The notes beneath the pieces were generated by a model. It worked only from the letters and a program-made list of their open reading frames with translations, searched no databases and had not been told where the DNA came from. The translations under genes and the position numbers were made by a program. This document shows, one piece after another, positions 42,901 through 51,677 of a stretch of DNA of 64,000 bases. Source of the stretch: Streptomyces rubradiris. GTDB taxonomy: Bacteria; Actinomycetota; Actinomycetes; Streptomycetales; Streptomycetaceae. Positions within the stretch are counted from its first letter, which is position 1. Each line of letters opens with the position of its first letter. The stretch lies in NCBI RefSeq assembly GCF_016860525.1, contig NZ_BNEA01000015.1, forward strand, positions 1,178,001 through 1,242,000. Reading direction: 5' to 3'.

Positions 42901-45900
42901 CCGTCGGACGGTACTACTACGACGATGCCACCAGCCTGGACACTTCGCCGGCCAAGGGTGACGTCACACGCTTGGACGAGCAGGACGCGAAGGGCACCGG
43001 TTACCTGACCACCGCCCGCCACACCTATGACCAGCACGGCCGAGAGCTCACTGAGACCGACGCGAGGGGCAACACCAGCACCACCACGTATACGCCGACT
43101 ACGACCGAGGCACCCTCCTTGCAGAGGGAGACCAACGCCCTCGGCCACATCACCATGACCTACTACGATCCAACTCGCGCGGTGCCGACGGCCATGGTCG
43201 ACGCCAACGGTAAGCGCACCGACGCCGTGTATGACGGACTGGGGCGCACGCTGCAGGTGTGGAAGCCCGGCTGGGCCAATGCAGACCACCCCTCCCAGCC
43301 CTCGACCGAGTACCGGTACACCATTTCGCAGAGCGCGGCCAACGCTGTGGCGACCAAGACACTGCAATACGACGGTTCCTACAGCACCAGCTACCAGCTC
43401 TACGACGGTCTGATGCGACCGCGTGAAACACAGGCTCCGGCGATCGGCACCAGCAACCGGATCGTGACGGAGACGCTTTACGACACCCTCGGCAACCCAT
43501 GGAAGTCCCACGCTCCCTACTACACCGATGGAGCGCCTTCGGAGAGCTTGGTCAAGGCAGCTGACAACACGGTGCCGACGATGACGCAGAACGTCTACGA
43601 CGGCATGGGGCGCGTCACCGATGCCATCGCTCTCTCCTACGGCGAGGAGAAGTACCGCACCACGACTCTCTACGACGGTGACCGTACTACGGTGATTCCA
43701 CCGAAGGGCGGCATCGCTACCACGGTGATCACCGACGCCCAGGGCCGCACCACCGATCGGTTGGAGTACACCGATGCGGCCCGCACCGCCTCGCAGCGGA
43801 CCCACTACAGCTACGGCATGTGGGACGAGCCACTGACAGTCACCGACCCGGCGGGCAACGTCTGGTCCTACGGCTTCGACGCCCGGGGCCAGAAGACCGA
43901 CATCGACGACCCCGACAAGGGCAAGAGCCACATCACCTACGACGAGCTGGGAAACCCCGTCACGGTTACGGACGCCCGCGGCATCACGCTGACCACCGGA
44001 TACGACCAGCTCGGCCGCAGGACCACCGTGAAGAAGGGCAACTCCCTGCTGGCAGAGTGGGCCTACGACACGATCGCGAAGGGCCAGCTGACCAGCAGCA
44101 CGCGCTACATCGGCGGCAATCCGTACACCTCCGCCGTCGACTCGTACAACGACGCTTACCAGCCGACCTCCAGCACCGTCACCATTCCCGCCGAGGCGGG
44201 CGCGGTCGCCGGCAGCTACACCTGGACCTACGGCTACAACGCCTACACCAGTCTGCAGGAGTGGATCAAACACCCTGCGGTCGGCGATCTGCCTGCTGAA
44301 CGCCAGACCACCGTCTACGGACCGGGCAACCTCCCGCAGAAGACCACCGCCGGCGCCGTCACCCTCATCAACGCCACCAGTCACGACGTCTTCTCACGCC
44401 CTGTGCGCACGGAGTACGGCACGCTCGGCAAGAAGGTCTACCGGACCCAGGTATACGACGAATTCACCGGTCGGTTGCACCAGCAGACCACCGATCGCGA
44501 CCTGGCCCCCCAGCGCATCGACGACGTGACCTACGCCTACGACGACGCCGATAACATCACCGGGATCACCACCGCCAGCGGTCAGGACGCTGGTCGGACA
44601 GTCGACACCCAGTGCTTCGCTAACGACGCCCTGGGCCGGCTCATCCAGGCGTGGACCGCCAAGACCGACTGCGACGCGCAGCCGTCGGCGTCGGCCGTCG
44701 GCGGCCCGGACGCGTACTGGCAGTCCTTCACATACGACACTGTCGGCAACCGCATCGAGCAGACCGACCACGGGACCAGCTTCCTGGCTGGTACCGACAC
44801 CACCACGACCTACGTCCACAACAACCCCAAGTCGGAGCTGCCGCACGCGGTGCAGTCCGCCACCGTCAGAGGCGGCGCTGATGACGGCCGCACCAGCGCG
44901 TTCGCCTACGACGCTGCGGGCAACACCACCAAGCGCACCGTCGGCACCAGCACCCAGAATCTCACCTGGGACGACGAAGGCCACCTCGCCACCCTCACCG
45001 AGAACGGCAGGACCACCAGCTACCAGTACGACGCCGAGGGCAACCGCCTCATAGCCAAAGACGCCGACGGCACCACCACCCTCACCCTGCCCGGTAACAA
45101 CGAACTCAAGATCAAAACCGACGGCACCAAGGAAGGTGTGCGCTACTACACCCACGAAGGCCAGACTGTCGCCGTCCGCACCAGCAGCGGCTTCTCCTTC
45201 CTCGTCCCCGACCAGCAGGGCACCGCCATGGCCGCCGTCGCCATGACCACCCTCGCCGTCACCCGCCGCAAGCAACTCCCCTTCGGCCAGCTCCGTTCCC
45301 TCCAGGCCGAGACCATCCCCGGCACCCGCGGCTTCGTCGGCGGCACACCAGACCCCACCGGCCTCGTTCACCTCGGCGCCCGCGAATACGACCCCACCAC
45401 CGGCCAATTCATCTCCGTCGACCCGATCATCGACATCGATGACCCCGCCCAGATGAACGCCTACAGCTACGCCCACAACAGTCCCATCACCCACGCTGAT
45501 CCGTCAGGCTTGTGCCTCGCCGATATCTGCGGCGTCGGCTACCCCATCGGAGGCACTGGCACCGGCCCGAACAACCCGAAGCGATACGTCCAGGACGGGC
45601 CCGTCGACCCAGGCGGCAAGAACCACTCCGTCTGCCACCACGGCATGTGCTCCGACGGCCACCGCCTCGGATACAGCAAAGGCAACATCAGCAAAAAGAC
45701 CTACAACCCGCAAGCGGAAGCCCGAGCCGTCCGCGCAGCAGAACTCAAAGCCCAAGCAGAGGTCCGACGCAGGGCAGAAGCAGAACGCCGCAAGAAGGAC
45801 GGAATCTTCGGCAGCATCATGAAGGGCCACTTCAGTGACGCTTGGCAGAACACCAAGGACAAGGTGACCGACAAGCACTGGTTGATCGACAAGGGGGTGG

Positions 45901-46244
45901 GAATCCTCGCCGCAACAGGAACCGCAGTCTGCATAGCGTCAGTGGCGTGCGGAGCCGGACTCTTCGTCGTGGGTGCGGGAGCGCTGTTCGCTGGTGGACT
46001 CATGGCGCATTACGCTGCGTCTTCAAGCGAAGAGCGCCATCAAGGAATGGCTCAATATTTGGTAGGTACTGCAAAAGCGGAAGGGATGGGGATCCTAGCC
46101 GGTAGTCTCTGCGGCAGAGGAGTAGGTGGGTGCGTCGCTCTGGGGCCAAAGGCTGGTTTCCCGCTCGCGGGCACCCCTCGAACACAGCTAGGCAGTGCGG
46201 CGCTACGACAAGTGGGTGTCACCGTGAAGGAATGGATGTTCTGA
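39978..46244 (+). CDS. RHS-repeat polymorphic toxin-like secreted protein
   Basis: 2088 residues from GTG 39978; ATG 39996 is possible. Signal peptide VARWIAASLVAYLVAGLLGG. An N-terminal SpvB/TcdB-like part (DVDTPEVPGGVEPDLSLSYS, DGWSLAPGYIERRYVSC) is followed by about 15 YD/RHS repeats (for example YDQHGRELTETDARGNTSTT, YDGLGRTLQVWKPG, YDAEGNRLIAKDADGTTTLT). The RHS core LVHLGAREYDPTTGQFISVD, then YSYAHNSPITHADPSG, ends near residue 1840. The remaining 240 residues are the variable tip: a charged helix (AEARAVRAAELKAQAEVRRR), hydrophobic Gly/Ala segments (GILAATGTAVCIASVACGAG) and VGTAKAEGMGILAGSL. No known toxin fold recognised. Likely shells and delivers this tip. Confidence 0.93.
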   Translation: MHRGSSMGRQARVARWIAASLVAYLVAGLLGGPVAAAAELSLAKLRKPKPVPTSAERAQQLHKPDEAARHAWKAVPRSAWPHPGKATVQLSNSGKLPVGSTPLRIGRAGSSKGKAKGGPDTAQVEVLDQQVARNLGIDGVVLALRSAGAGGQVDIEVDYSTFQYMFGGDWASRLSLRQLPECALATPSKTTCRTGRELRTENDTKAKTLAATVSLPAADGQGSQPDTPSPSTLASGAPASITAQSTTDSNTVLLAATAAASGSQGNFSATPLAPTASWTAGGSSGAFTWSYDVDTPEVPGGVEPDLSLSYSSQAVDGRTAATNNQANWVGDGWSLAPGYIERRYVSCSDDVKDGNGTDKSGDLCWKKDNAVLELGGKTNVLVHDDSTGEWHLQNDNGTKAEKLTDTSLANGDDNGEYWKVTTPDGTQYYFGYNHLPGWTSGRTETNSTWAVPVFGNHAGEPCHAAAFKDSWCRQAWRWNLDYVVDPHSDAMAYYWGPKETNYYGLDVNSSSGASTATEYDRGGYLDHIEYGLRSSSVYSAKAAGRVDFTVSERCLLSDCGVFDSAHAKNWPDVPFDRYCKKGDDCKSRYSPSFWTRKRLTKIDTSILTGGAYKPVDTWTLTHQFPATGDGSAPALWLASITRTGHTGTGDVSLPAVTFKGQQLANRVEGATTGGSPDPVPPLTRYRVYGITTETGATIGVTYSRPDCKAGDVPAPSTNTRRCYPVIWSPPEAPAADYEPYLDWFHTYVVTQILESDNTGGAPTKETDYSYLDGMAWDKDEDEFTKAKYLTYSDRKGYGRVQVRGGSPASTKQTLREYRYFRGIDGAQVKDHQESAVADHRAFAGMTREEATFDGNGGRLETTTSYTAWHSTATASQSRSGLPVLNAYATGTQLEETRTAVGDSWRTTRTARSFDNYGLVLTESDLGDVVVTGDEECTATDYARNSAANILTLIKAERTVAVPCDKTPSLPADLISVGRYYYDDATSLDTSPAKGDVTRLDEQDAKGTGYLTTARHTYDQHGRELTETDARGNTSTTTYTPTTTEAPSLQRETNALGHITMTYYDPTRAVPTAMVDANGKRTDAVYDGLGRTLQVWKPGWANADHPSQPSTEYRYTISQSAANAVATKTLQYDGSYSTSYQLYDGLMRPRETQAPAIGTSNRIVTETLYDTLGNPWKSHAPYYTDGAPSESLVKAADNTVPTMTQNVYDGMGRVTDAIALSYGEEKYRTTTLYDGDRTTVIPPKGGIATTVITDAQGRTTDRLEYTDAARTASQRTHYSYGMWDEPLTVTDPAGNVWSYGFDARGQKTDIDDPDKGKSHITYDELGNPVTVTDARGITLTTGYDQLGRRTTVKKGNSLLAEWAYDTIAKGQLTSSTRYIGGNPYTSAVDSYNDAYQPTSSTVTIPAEAGAVAGSYTWTYGYNAYTSLQEWIKHPAVGDLPAERQTTVYGPGNLPQKTTAGAVTLINATSHDVFSRPVRTEYGTLGKKVYRTQVYDEFTGRLHQQTTDRDLAPQRIDDVTYAYDDADNITGITTASGQDAGRTVDTQCFANDALGRLIQAWTAKTDCDAQPSASAVGGPDAYWQSFTYDTVGNRIEQTDHGTSFLAGTDTTTTYVHNNPKSELPHAVQSATVRGGADDGRTSAFAYDAAGNTTKRTVGTSTQNLTWDDEGHLATLTENGRTTSYQYDAEGNRLIAKDADGTTTLTLPGNNELKIKTDGTKEGVRYYTHEGQTVAVRTSSGFSFLVPDQQGTAMAAVAMTTLAVTRRKQLPFGQLRSLQAETIPGTRGFVGGTPDPTGLVHLGAREYDPTTGQFISVDPIIDIDDPAQMNAYSYAHNSPITHADPSGLCLADICGVGYPIGGTGTGPNNPKRYVQDGPVDPGGKNHSVCHHGMCSDGHRLGYSKGNISKKTYNPQAEARAVRAAELKAQAEVRRRAEAERRKKDGIFGSIMKGHFSDAWQNTKDKVTDKHWLIDKGVGILAATGTAVCIASVACGAGLFVVGAGALFAGGLMAHYAASSSEERHQGMAQYLVGTAKAEGMGILAGSLCGRGVGGCVALGPKAGFPLAGTPRTQLGSAALRQVGVTVKEWMF

Positions 46245-46295
46245 ATCGAACTGCGGTTACCGCCTCGCATGCGAGGCGGTAACCGCAGTTCGATT
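46244..46295. terminator. Perfect 52-base palindrome after the RHS gene
   Basis: 26 bases (46244-46269, starting AATCGAACTGCGG) are exactly repeated in complement at 46270-46295, centred on GCATGC. It starts within the RHS stop codon and probably terminates RHS transcription, separating it from the small downstream gene. Confidence 0.8.
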
Positions 46296-46335
46296 GCGTT
46301 GCAAACGTTCGCAATGGTTGTAATGTGAGGTTAAC

Positions 46336-46623
46336 GTGGCTGATCGTTCATACCCGCGAGTGATGAAGGGATGGAGCAATTCCCCTGTCGAATGCTCTGA
46401 CGATGAGTGGGCTTCCCAGTATGAGGCGGCTCAAGAACTTGACATTTCTGTATTCCGGGTAGGGTGGCGTATAACTACTGGGCATCTGACACCCGCCCAC
46501 AACAGCAGGCGGGAGGCAGGTGTAACGCGGGCCAGCATCACCAAAGACCGTGAATGGCTTGCTAACGCGTCATGGCGGGCCAAGCTTTTCCGGGTTCTTA
46601 AGGGCCTGGTCCGCTGGATCTGA
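46336..46623 (+). CDS. Candidate immunity protein gene (possibly truncated)
   Basis: 95 residues from ATG 46336, downstream of the RHS gene in the place where immunity genes usually lie. It begins MADRSYPRVMKGWSNSPVEC, has an acidic patch (SDDEWASQYEAAQELDISVF) and ends WRAKLFRVLKGLVRWI. AGGTTAACG precedes the start, a weak ribosome binding site. Codon use is less GC-rich than the chromosome, as in the RHS tip. Transposase remnants begin just after its stop, so the end may be altered. Immunity function is inferred from position only. Confidence 0.5.
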   Translation: MADRSYPRVMKGWSNSPVECSDDEWASQYEAAQELDISVFRVGWRITTGHLTPAHNSRREAGVTRASITKDREWLANASWRAKLFRVLKGLVRWI

Positions 46624-46689
46624 CCTCGACGTTTCGTGGCGGGTCGTTGACGGAGTCGGTGGACCGTTTTGGTGGCGTGGGGCGAGGCT

Positions 46690-47190
46690 GTGCGGGTGCG
46701 GCGCAGGAGCAGGTTGCGCAGGCCGGTGGTCCGGGCGGCCCGGACGCGGTCCTCGGCCCTTTCCCGCAGCCGGCGACGGAGCTCGCGCTCCACGACCGGC
46801 CGGCCAACGATGTTGGTGGCGGATCAGGTCAGCCGCATCCCCTCCGGCTAGCCCCGAAGCACGTCGCCGGTGAGTTCGGCGACCCAGGCGCCATCGCGGA
46901 TCCCGCCGTCCGCCTCGGCGGCCCGCGTCCATGCCCTGGCCGGAACCCTCAGCACGTGCTGGTGGATCGCCTCGGTGACCACCATGCCGACCGAGCAGTT
47001 CAGCCACCGTCCCCGCCGGGCCAGCCAGGCGACGGCAGTCGTGGGTACCGCCCGCGGAGTCGGCGCGGACCATGCTCTGTCGCCCGCGCCGGTACTTCTT
47101 CGGCAGCTGGGCCAGGGCCGGGCCGGCGGCGGTGATGCGGTCGGCGGCCGTGTTCGAGCCCCCGCGTTGCCTGGTCCGAGCAGGGCAGCC
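46690..47190 (-). pseudogene. Remnant of an IS1380-family transposase
   Basis: Minus-strand fragments in several frames: SNTAADRITAAGPALAQLPK, VRADSAGGTHD, WLARRGRWLNCSVGMVVTEA, IHQHVLRVPARAW, DGAWVAELTGDVL, and further on ELRRRLRERAEDRVRAARTT, GLRNLLL. These cover the middle and part of the C-terminal half of an IS1380 transposase with frameshifts and a deletion. Related to the broken copy at 35150 but not its missing part. Confidence 0.72.
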
Positions 47191-47390
47191 ACCGATGCGT
47201 GGTGCAGCTGCTGCGGGACTCCTTCCGCTACGCCGCCCGCCAGGACTGGGACTAAAGCGCTTCTGGAGCCGGTCCACACGGAGCCGACCGAGAAGGCCGC
47301 CCTGGAGCGGTCCGCGAAGTTCGCCGATGCTTGGGGCAGGAAGTATCCATCGATCGTGAAGCTGTGGGAGAACGCAGGGACTTCGCACTC
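47190..47390 (+). pseudogene. Remnant of an IS256-family transposase
   Basis: RCVVQLLRDSFRYAARQDWD, a stop and frameshift, then LLEPVHTEPTEKAALERSAK, FADAWGRKYPSIVKLWENA. This is the typical central region of IS256-family transposases around the RYAARQDW and KYP...LW motifs. Both ends are missing. Confidence 0.72.
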
Positions 47391-47394
47391 GTTG

Positions 47395-47750
47395 CACTCG
47401 CCGCGCATGGTCCAGCGGGCCTGGCCCTTGCTCCTGGGCACCCCGGACCGCCTGGACCGCGACTTCGTCGCCCCGGTCCCCAATCGCACCTGGGTCACCG
47501 ACTTCACCCACGTCGCCGCCTGGCGGGAGTCGTCTATGTCGCCTTCGTCGTGGACACCTTCTCCCGCCGCATCGTCGGCTGGTCCGCCTCGATGTCGCAG
47601 GAGACCCATCTCGTCTTGGACGCATAGGACATGGGCTGGTGGCAGCGCGGCCGCGAAGGCCGCCCGCCCATCCCCGGCGAGCTGATTCCACCACTCGGAT
47701 ACGGGTTCGAAATACACGTCGTTCCGCGCTGGGCGAACGGCCCCGATGTC
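47395..47750 (+). pseudogene. Remnant of an IS3-family transposase (OrfB)
   Basis: DRLDRDFVAPVPNRTWVTDF, THVAAWR, then in another frame GVVYVAFVVDTFSRRIVGWS, ASMSQETHLVLDA. After a stop come WWQRGREGRPPIPGELI and, frameshifted, HHSDTGSKYTS-like codons. The DDE catalytic domain of IS3 OrfB is recognisable, including the first Asp in TDF. Heavily decayed. Confidence 0.75.
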
Positions 47751-47827
47751 CTCGGCAGCCCGCCACGCCTACGAAACCAGGAGCCCACCTGAACAGCGAC
47801 GCGATACACCTGACGCACCATCAAAGC

Positions 47828-47884
47828 GAGCGTCAAATGAGCGTCAAGATACCGCGCAGAGCGTCATTCGAGCGTCAAGATATC
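47828..47884. repeat. Four direct repeats GAGCGTCA(A/T)
   Basis: Copies at 47828, 47839, 47859 and 47870. Spacings of 11, 20 and 11 make two pairs, each near one helical turn; the copies at 47839 and 47870 continue as AAGATA(C/T)CGC. Regular spacing suggests a protein-binding array, for example arm sites of the nearby integrase or sites for a regulator. The rest of 47751-48271 holds a methyltransferase remnant and hairpin repeat C but no complete gene. Confidence 0.5.
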
Positions 47885-47933
47885 GCCCGTAACGCCCATA
47901 GCGCACATCATGCACACCCACCGAAACCGCAGG

Positions 47934-48011
47934 TCAGCGGCCCTTTTCGGCCGGCTCCAGAATCGCCACGCACTCCACATGATGCGTCATCGTAAACAGG
48001 TCGATAGAGGA
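47934..48011 (-). pseudogene. 3' remnant of an RNA methyltransferase gene (TrmA/RlmD-like)
   Basis: The minus strand reads SSIDLFTMTHHVECVAILEP, AEKGR, stop at 47936-47934. DLFxMTHHVECVA is the usual C-terminal end of TrmA-like class I SAM-dependent RNA (uracil-5) methyltransferases (from memory). Upstream sequence no longer matches, so only the last 25 or so codons survive, probably carried in from a chromosomal junction elsewhere. Confidence 0.5.
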
Positions 48012-48060
48012 GTCCAGTGGCTGGCTCTTCACGCCCCGTCATGTCGCGTCAGCCGGGCAA

Positions 48061-48098
48061 CATAGCCCGTAATCGCCGGTTAGCCAAACCGGCGTATC
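48061..48098. repeat. Dispersed hairpin repeat, copy C
   Basis: CATAGCCCGTAATCGCCGGT, then TAGCCAAACCGGCG. The central stem CGCCGGTT/AACCGGCG (48074-48081 with 48087-48094) and the loop are identical to copies A and B, but the outer stem is eroded (AAT on the left, TAT on the right). Preceded by CGGGCAA as in copy B. Confidence 0.78.
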
Positions 48099-48271
48099 CG
48101 GAGACGACTATCTGGTCAACGCCCGTTTCGGAGCACAACCGCGAGTGATGGTGACCGGCATCAGCGCTGCTGCCGGGCGCGACACGCCCTCCGTTCCCGG
48201 AACGTGTCGCCCGCATCCGACCTCTTCACCGACCCGCCTGGTGCTCCGTACTGCCCGGAGATCACCCGCAC

Positions 48272-48587
48272 TTGCCTGACCCGATAGCAACAAGCACCAA
48301 CGCCGAACCCCATCACGAGAAGAAGACCACAGCACAACCCGCATCTCCCCGCCGGCATGCCGTCCCCGCCGATAACCAAGCACCCCTCCTGACCAACGCC
48401 TGGTACTCGACCAGCGACCTGGCCGCTCGTCTCCGGGTGGACGCCTCGACACTGCGCCGATGATGCACCGCCCGGCCTCCCCAAGGGCCGCCGTTCGTCG
48501 CTCTCTCGGAACGTGTCGTCATGTACAGCGCCCTCGATGTCGAGGAATGGCTGCGCAGCCGTCGTACCTCCCCCACCAAGGGGATCC

Positions 48588-48598
<11 letters not shown>
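48272..48598 (+). pseudogene. Excisionase-like helix-turn-helix gene with in-frame TGA
   Basis: One frame from TTG 48272 to TAG 48598, interrupted only by TGA at 48461-48463. Before it: LLTNAWYSTSDLAARLRVDA, STLRR. After it: CTARPPQGPPFVALSERVVM, YSALDVEEWLRSRR. Together they make a complete MerR/excisionase-type (HTH_17) protein, in which Trp is expected at the stop position (LRRW), so TGG to TGA explains the break. Its end overlaps the integrase ATG, the usual xis-int arrangement. Xis proteins direct excision. Confidence 0.75.
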
Positions 48599-49937
<1,339 letters not shown>

Positions 49938-50081
49938 TCGTGCGGGCAGTACTTTACCCCACGTTGGCGGGTGCGCCGAAGAGGGCCGGGCAGGGAGTCG
50001 TACAAGACGGGGTGAAGCGGGATTGCCGGTCGGGTGGGAGCCGGGGCGCGGCAGGGAAGACGGCGGGGCACAATCGGCGGT

Positions 50082-50639
50082 ATGACGAACTCGGGGGCAT
50101 CGGATGCCAGGGACCGGGACACGGCCGGGCGGGCCCGGAACGCGCGGCCCCGGGACGGGCTGGGGCGTCCGCTGCCCTACGGCGCCGAGGGCGTTCCCCG
50201 GCAGCCGGAGGGGATCGTGCGGGCACCTCGGGAGACCGTCGGTGAGGCACAGGCGCTGCTGGCCGCCGGACGGCCGTTCCACGCGCACGAGGTGTTCGAG
50301 GACGCCTGGAAGTCGGGGCCGGGGGAGGAACGCCCGCTCTGGCGGGGGCTGGCCCAGCTGGCCGTCGGGCTCACCCACGCGGCCCGGGGCAACGCCGTCG
50401 GCGGGGCCCGGCTGCTGCGGCGGGGCGCCGGCGCGGTCGAGGAATGGGCGGCCGGGCAGGGCGAGGACCGGCCCTACGGACTTGATCTGCCCGGGCTGAC
50501 CCGGTGGGCCCGGGAGCTGGCGGGGCGGGTGGAGCGCGGCTCGGCACCGGTCGACCCGCGCGCCGAGGCTCCCTGGCTGGGCCCCGCCGAGGCCTCCCGG
50601 CCGGGTCCTGCCGGGGCTCCCTGGCCAGGCTCCGCGTAG
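50082..50639 (+). CDS. DUF309 domain protein
   Basis: 185 residues from ATG 50082. The DUF309 core (about 50-140) has AQALLAAGRPFHAHEVFEDA, WKSGPGEERPLWRGLAQLAV, GLTHAARGNAVGGARLLRRG. The family is a small helical fold with a conserved HEVxExxW; biochemical function unknown. The last 25 residues are a Pro/Gly repeat (PWLGPAEASRPGPAGAPWPG). First chromosomal gene right of the tRNA. Confidence 0.87.
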   Translation: MTNSGASDARDRDTAGRARNARPRDGLGRPLPYGAEGVPRQPEGIVRAPRETVGEAQALLAAGRPFHAHEVFEDAWKSGPGEERPLWRGLAQLAVGLTHAARGNAVGGARLLRRGAGAVEEWAAGQGEDRPYGLDLPGLTRWARELAGRVERGSAPVDPRAEAPWLGPAEASRPGPAGAPWPGSA

Positions 50640-50752
50640 GCGTCCCGGCCGGGCCCCTGACCCGGGGGGCTCCCCGGGTGCCACCGAGGGGTCGTCGCTG
50701 CGCGTACGGAGGCGGTGGACGCACTGTCAGTGGCATGCGGCAGACTCGGGGC

Positions 50753-51541
50753 GTGCGAAAGATTCATGTCATCGGTATCGGCGCGGGCGACCCCGACCAG
50801 CTGACCCTCCAAGCGGTCAAGGCGCTGCGGGGCACGGACGTGTTCTTCCTTCTCGACAAGGGCGAGGTGAAGAGCGATCTGACCCAGCTCCGCCGGGACA
50901 TGCTGGACGCGCATCTGCCGGCCGGGTCGTACCGGGTGGTGGAGGCCCGCGACCCGGAGCGGGACCGCTCCGCGGGCGGGGCGGCGTACTCCCCGGCCGT
51001 CGGCGACTGGCGCAGCGCCCGCGCCGGGATCTACGAGCGGCTGATCGCCGGGGAGCTGGACGACGACGGCACCGGCGCGTTCCTCGTATGGGGCGACCCG
51101 GCGCTGTACGACAGCACGCTGGGCATCCTGGAGGAGGTGCTGGCGCGGGGCGCGGTGGAGTTCACGTACGACGTGGTGCCCGGCATCAGCAGCGTCTCCG
51201 CCCTGGTCGCCCGGCATCGCACGGGTCTGAACCGGGTCGCCCGGCCGGTGCAGATCACCACGGGGCGGCGGCTGGCCGAGGGCTTCCCGGAGGGGGTGGA
51301 CGACGTGGTCGTGATGCTGGACGCGCACCAGGCCTTCCGGCGGTACGCCGAGGAGGACATGGACATCTACTGGGGCGCCTACATAGGCACGCCGGACGAG
51401 ATCCTCGTCTCCGGTCCGATCGCCGAGGCCGCTCCGCGCATCGAGCGCCTGCGGGCCGAGGCCCGCGAGCGCAAGGGCTGGATCATGGACACGTACCTGC
51501 TGCGCAGGAATCCGGCGGAGGGCCGGCCCGCGCGGGACTGA
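50753..51541 (+). CDS. cobF: Precorrin-6A synthase (deacetylating)
   Basis: 262 residues from GTG 50753 (ATG 50735 also possible). The tetrapyrrole methylase fold shows VRKIHVIGIGAGDPDQLTLQ, VFFLLDKGEVKSDL, FLVWGDPALYDSTLGIL, DVVPGISSVSALVARH and RKGWIMDTYLLRRN. It catalyses C1 methylation and deacetylation of precorrin-5 in aerobic cobalamin synthesis. Its product, precorrin-6A, is the substrate of the reductase encoded convergently at 51678. Confidence 0.93.
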   Translation: MRKIHVIGIGAGDPDQLTLQAVKALRGTDVFFLLDKGEVKSDLTQLRRDMLDAHLPAGSYRVVEARDPERDRSAGGAAYSPAVGDWRSARAGIYERLIAGELDDDGTGAFLVWGDPALYDSTLGILEEVLARGAVEFTYDVVPGISSVSALVARHRTGLNRVARPVQITTGRRLAEGFPEGVDDVVVMLDAHQAFRRYAEEDMDIYWGAYIGTPDEILVSGPIAEAAPRIERLRAEARERKGWIMDTYLLRRNPAEGRPARD

Positions 51542-51677
51542 CAGGAGACAGGAAGGGGACCAGGCAGCCCGGCCGGGAACGGGGCGGGCCGCCCGCACAG
51601 GGGCGCGACCGAACAGCGCGGGGCCGGCAGGTGCTCCGGAAACCGGCAGGTGCTCCGGCGACCGGCACCCGGCCGGG

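Noticed and set aside
48461..48463. In-frame TGA in the excisionase-like gene read as selenocysteine
   Set aside because: Trp is expected at this place in the helix-turn-helix family, and no selenocysteine insertion element or related gene was seen; a nonsense change is simpler.
50560..50640. Arg-tail signal in the DUF309 protein C-terminus
   Set aside because: This chromosomal protein has a Pro/Gly-rich repeat but ends GSA without terminal Arg, so it does not share the cluster signature.
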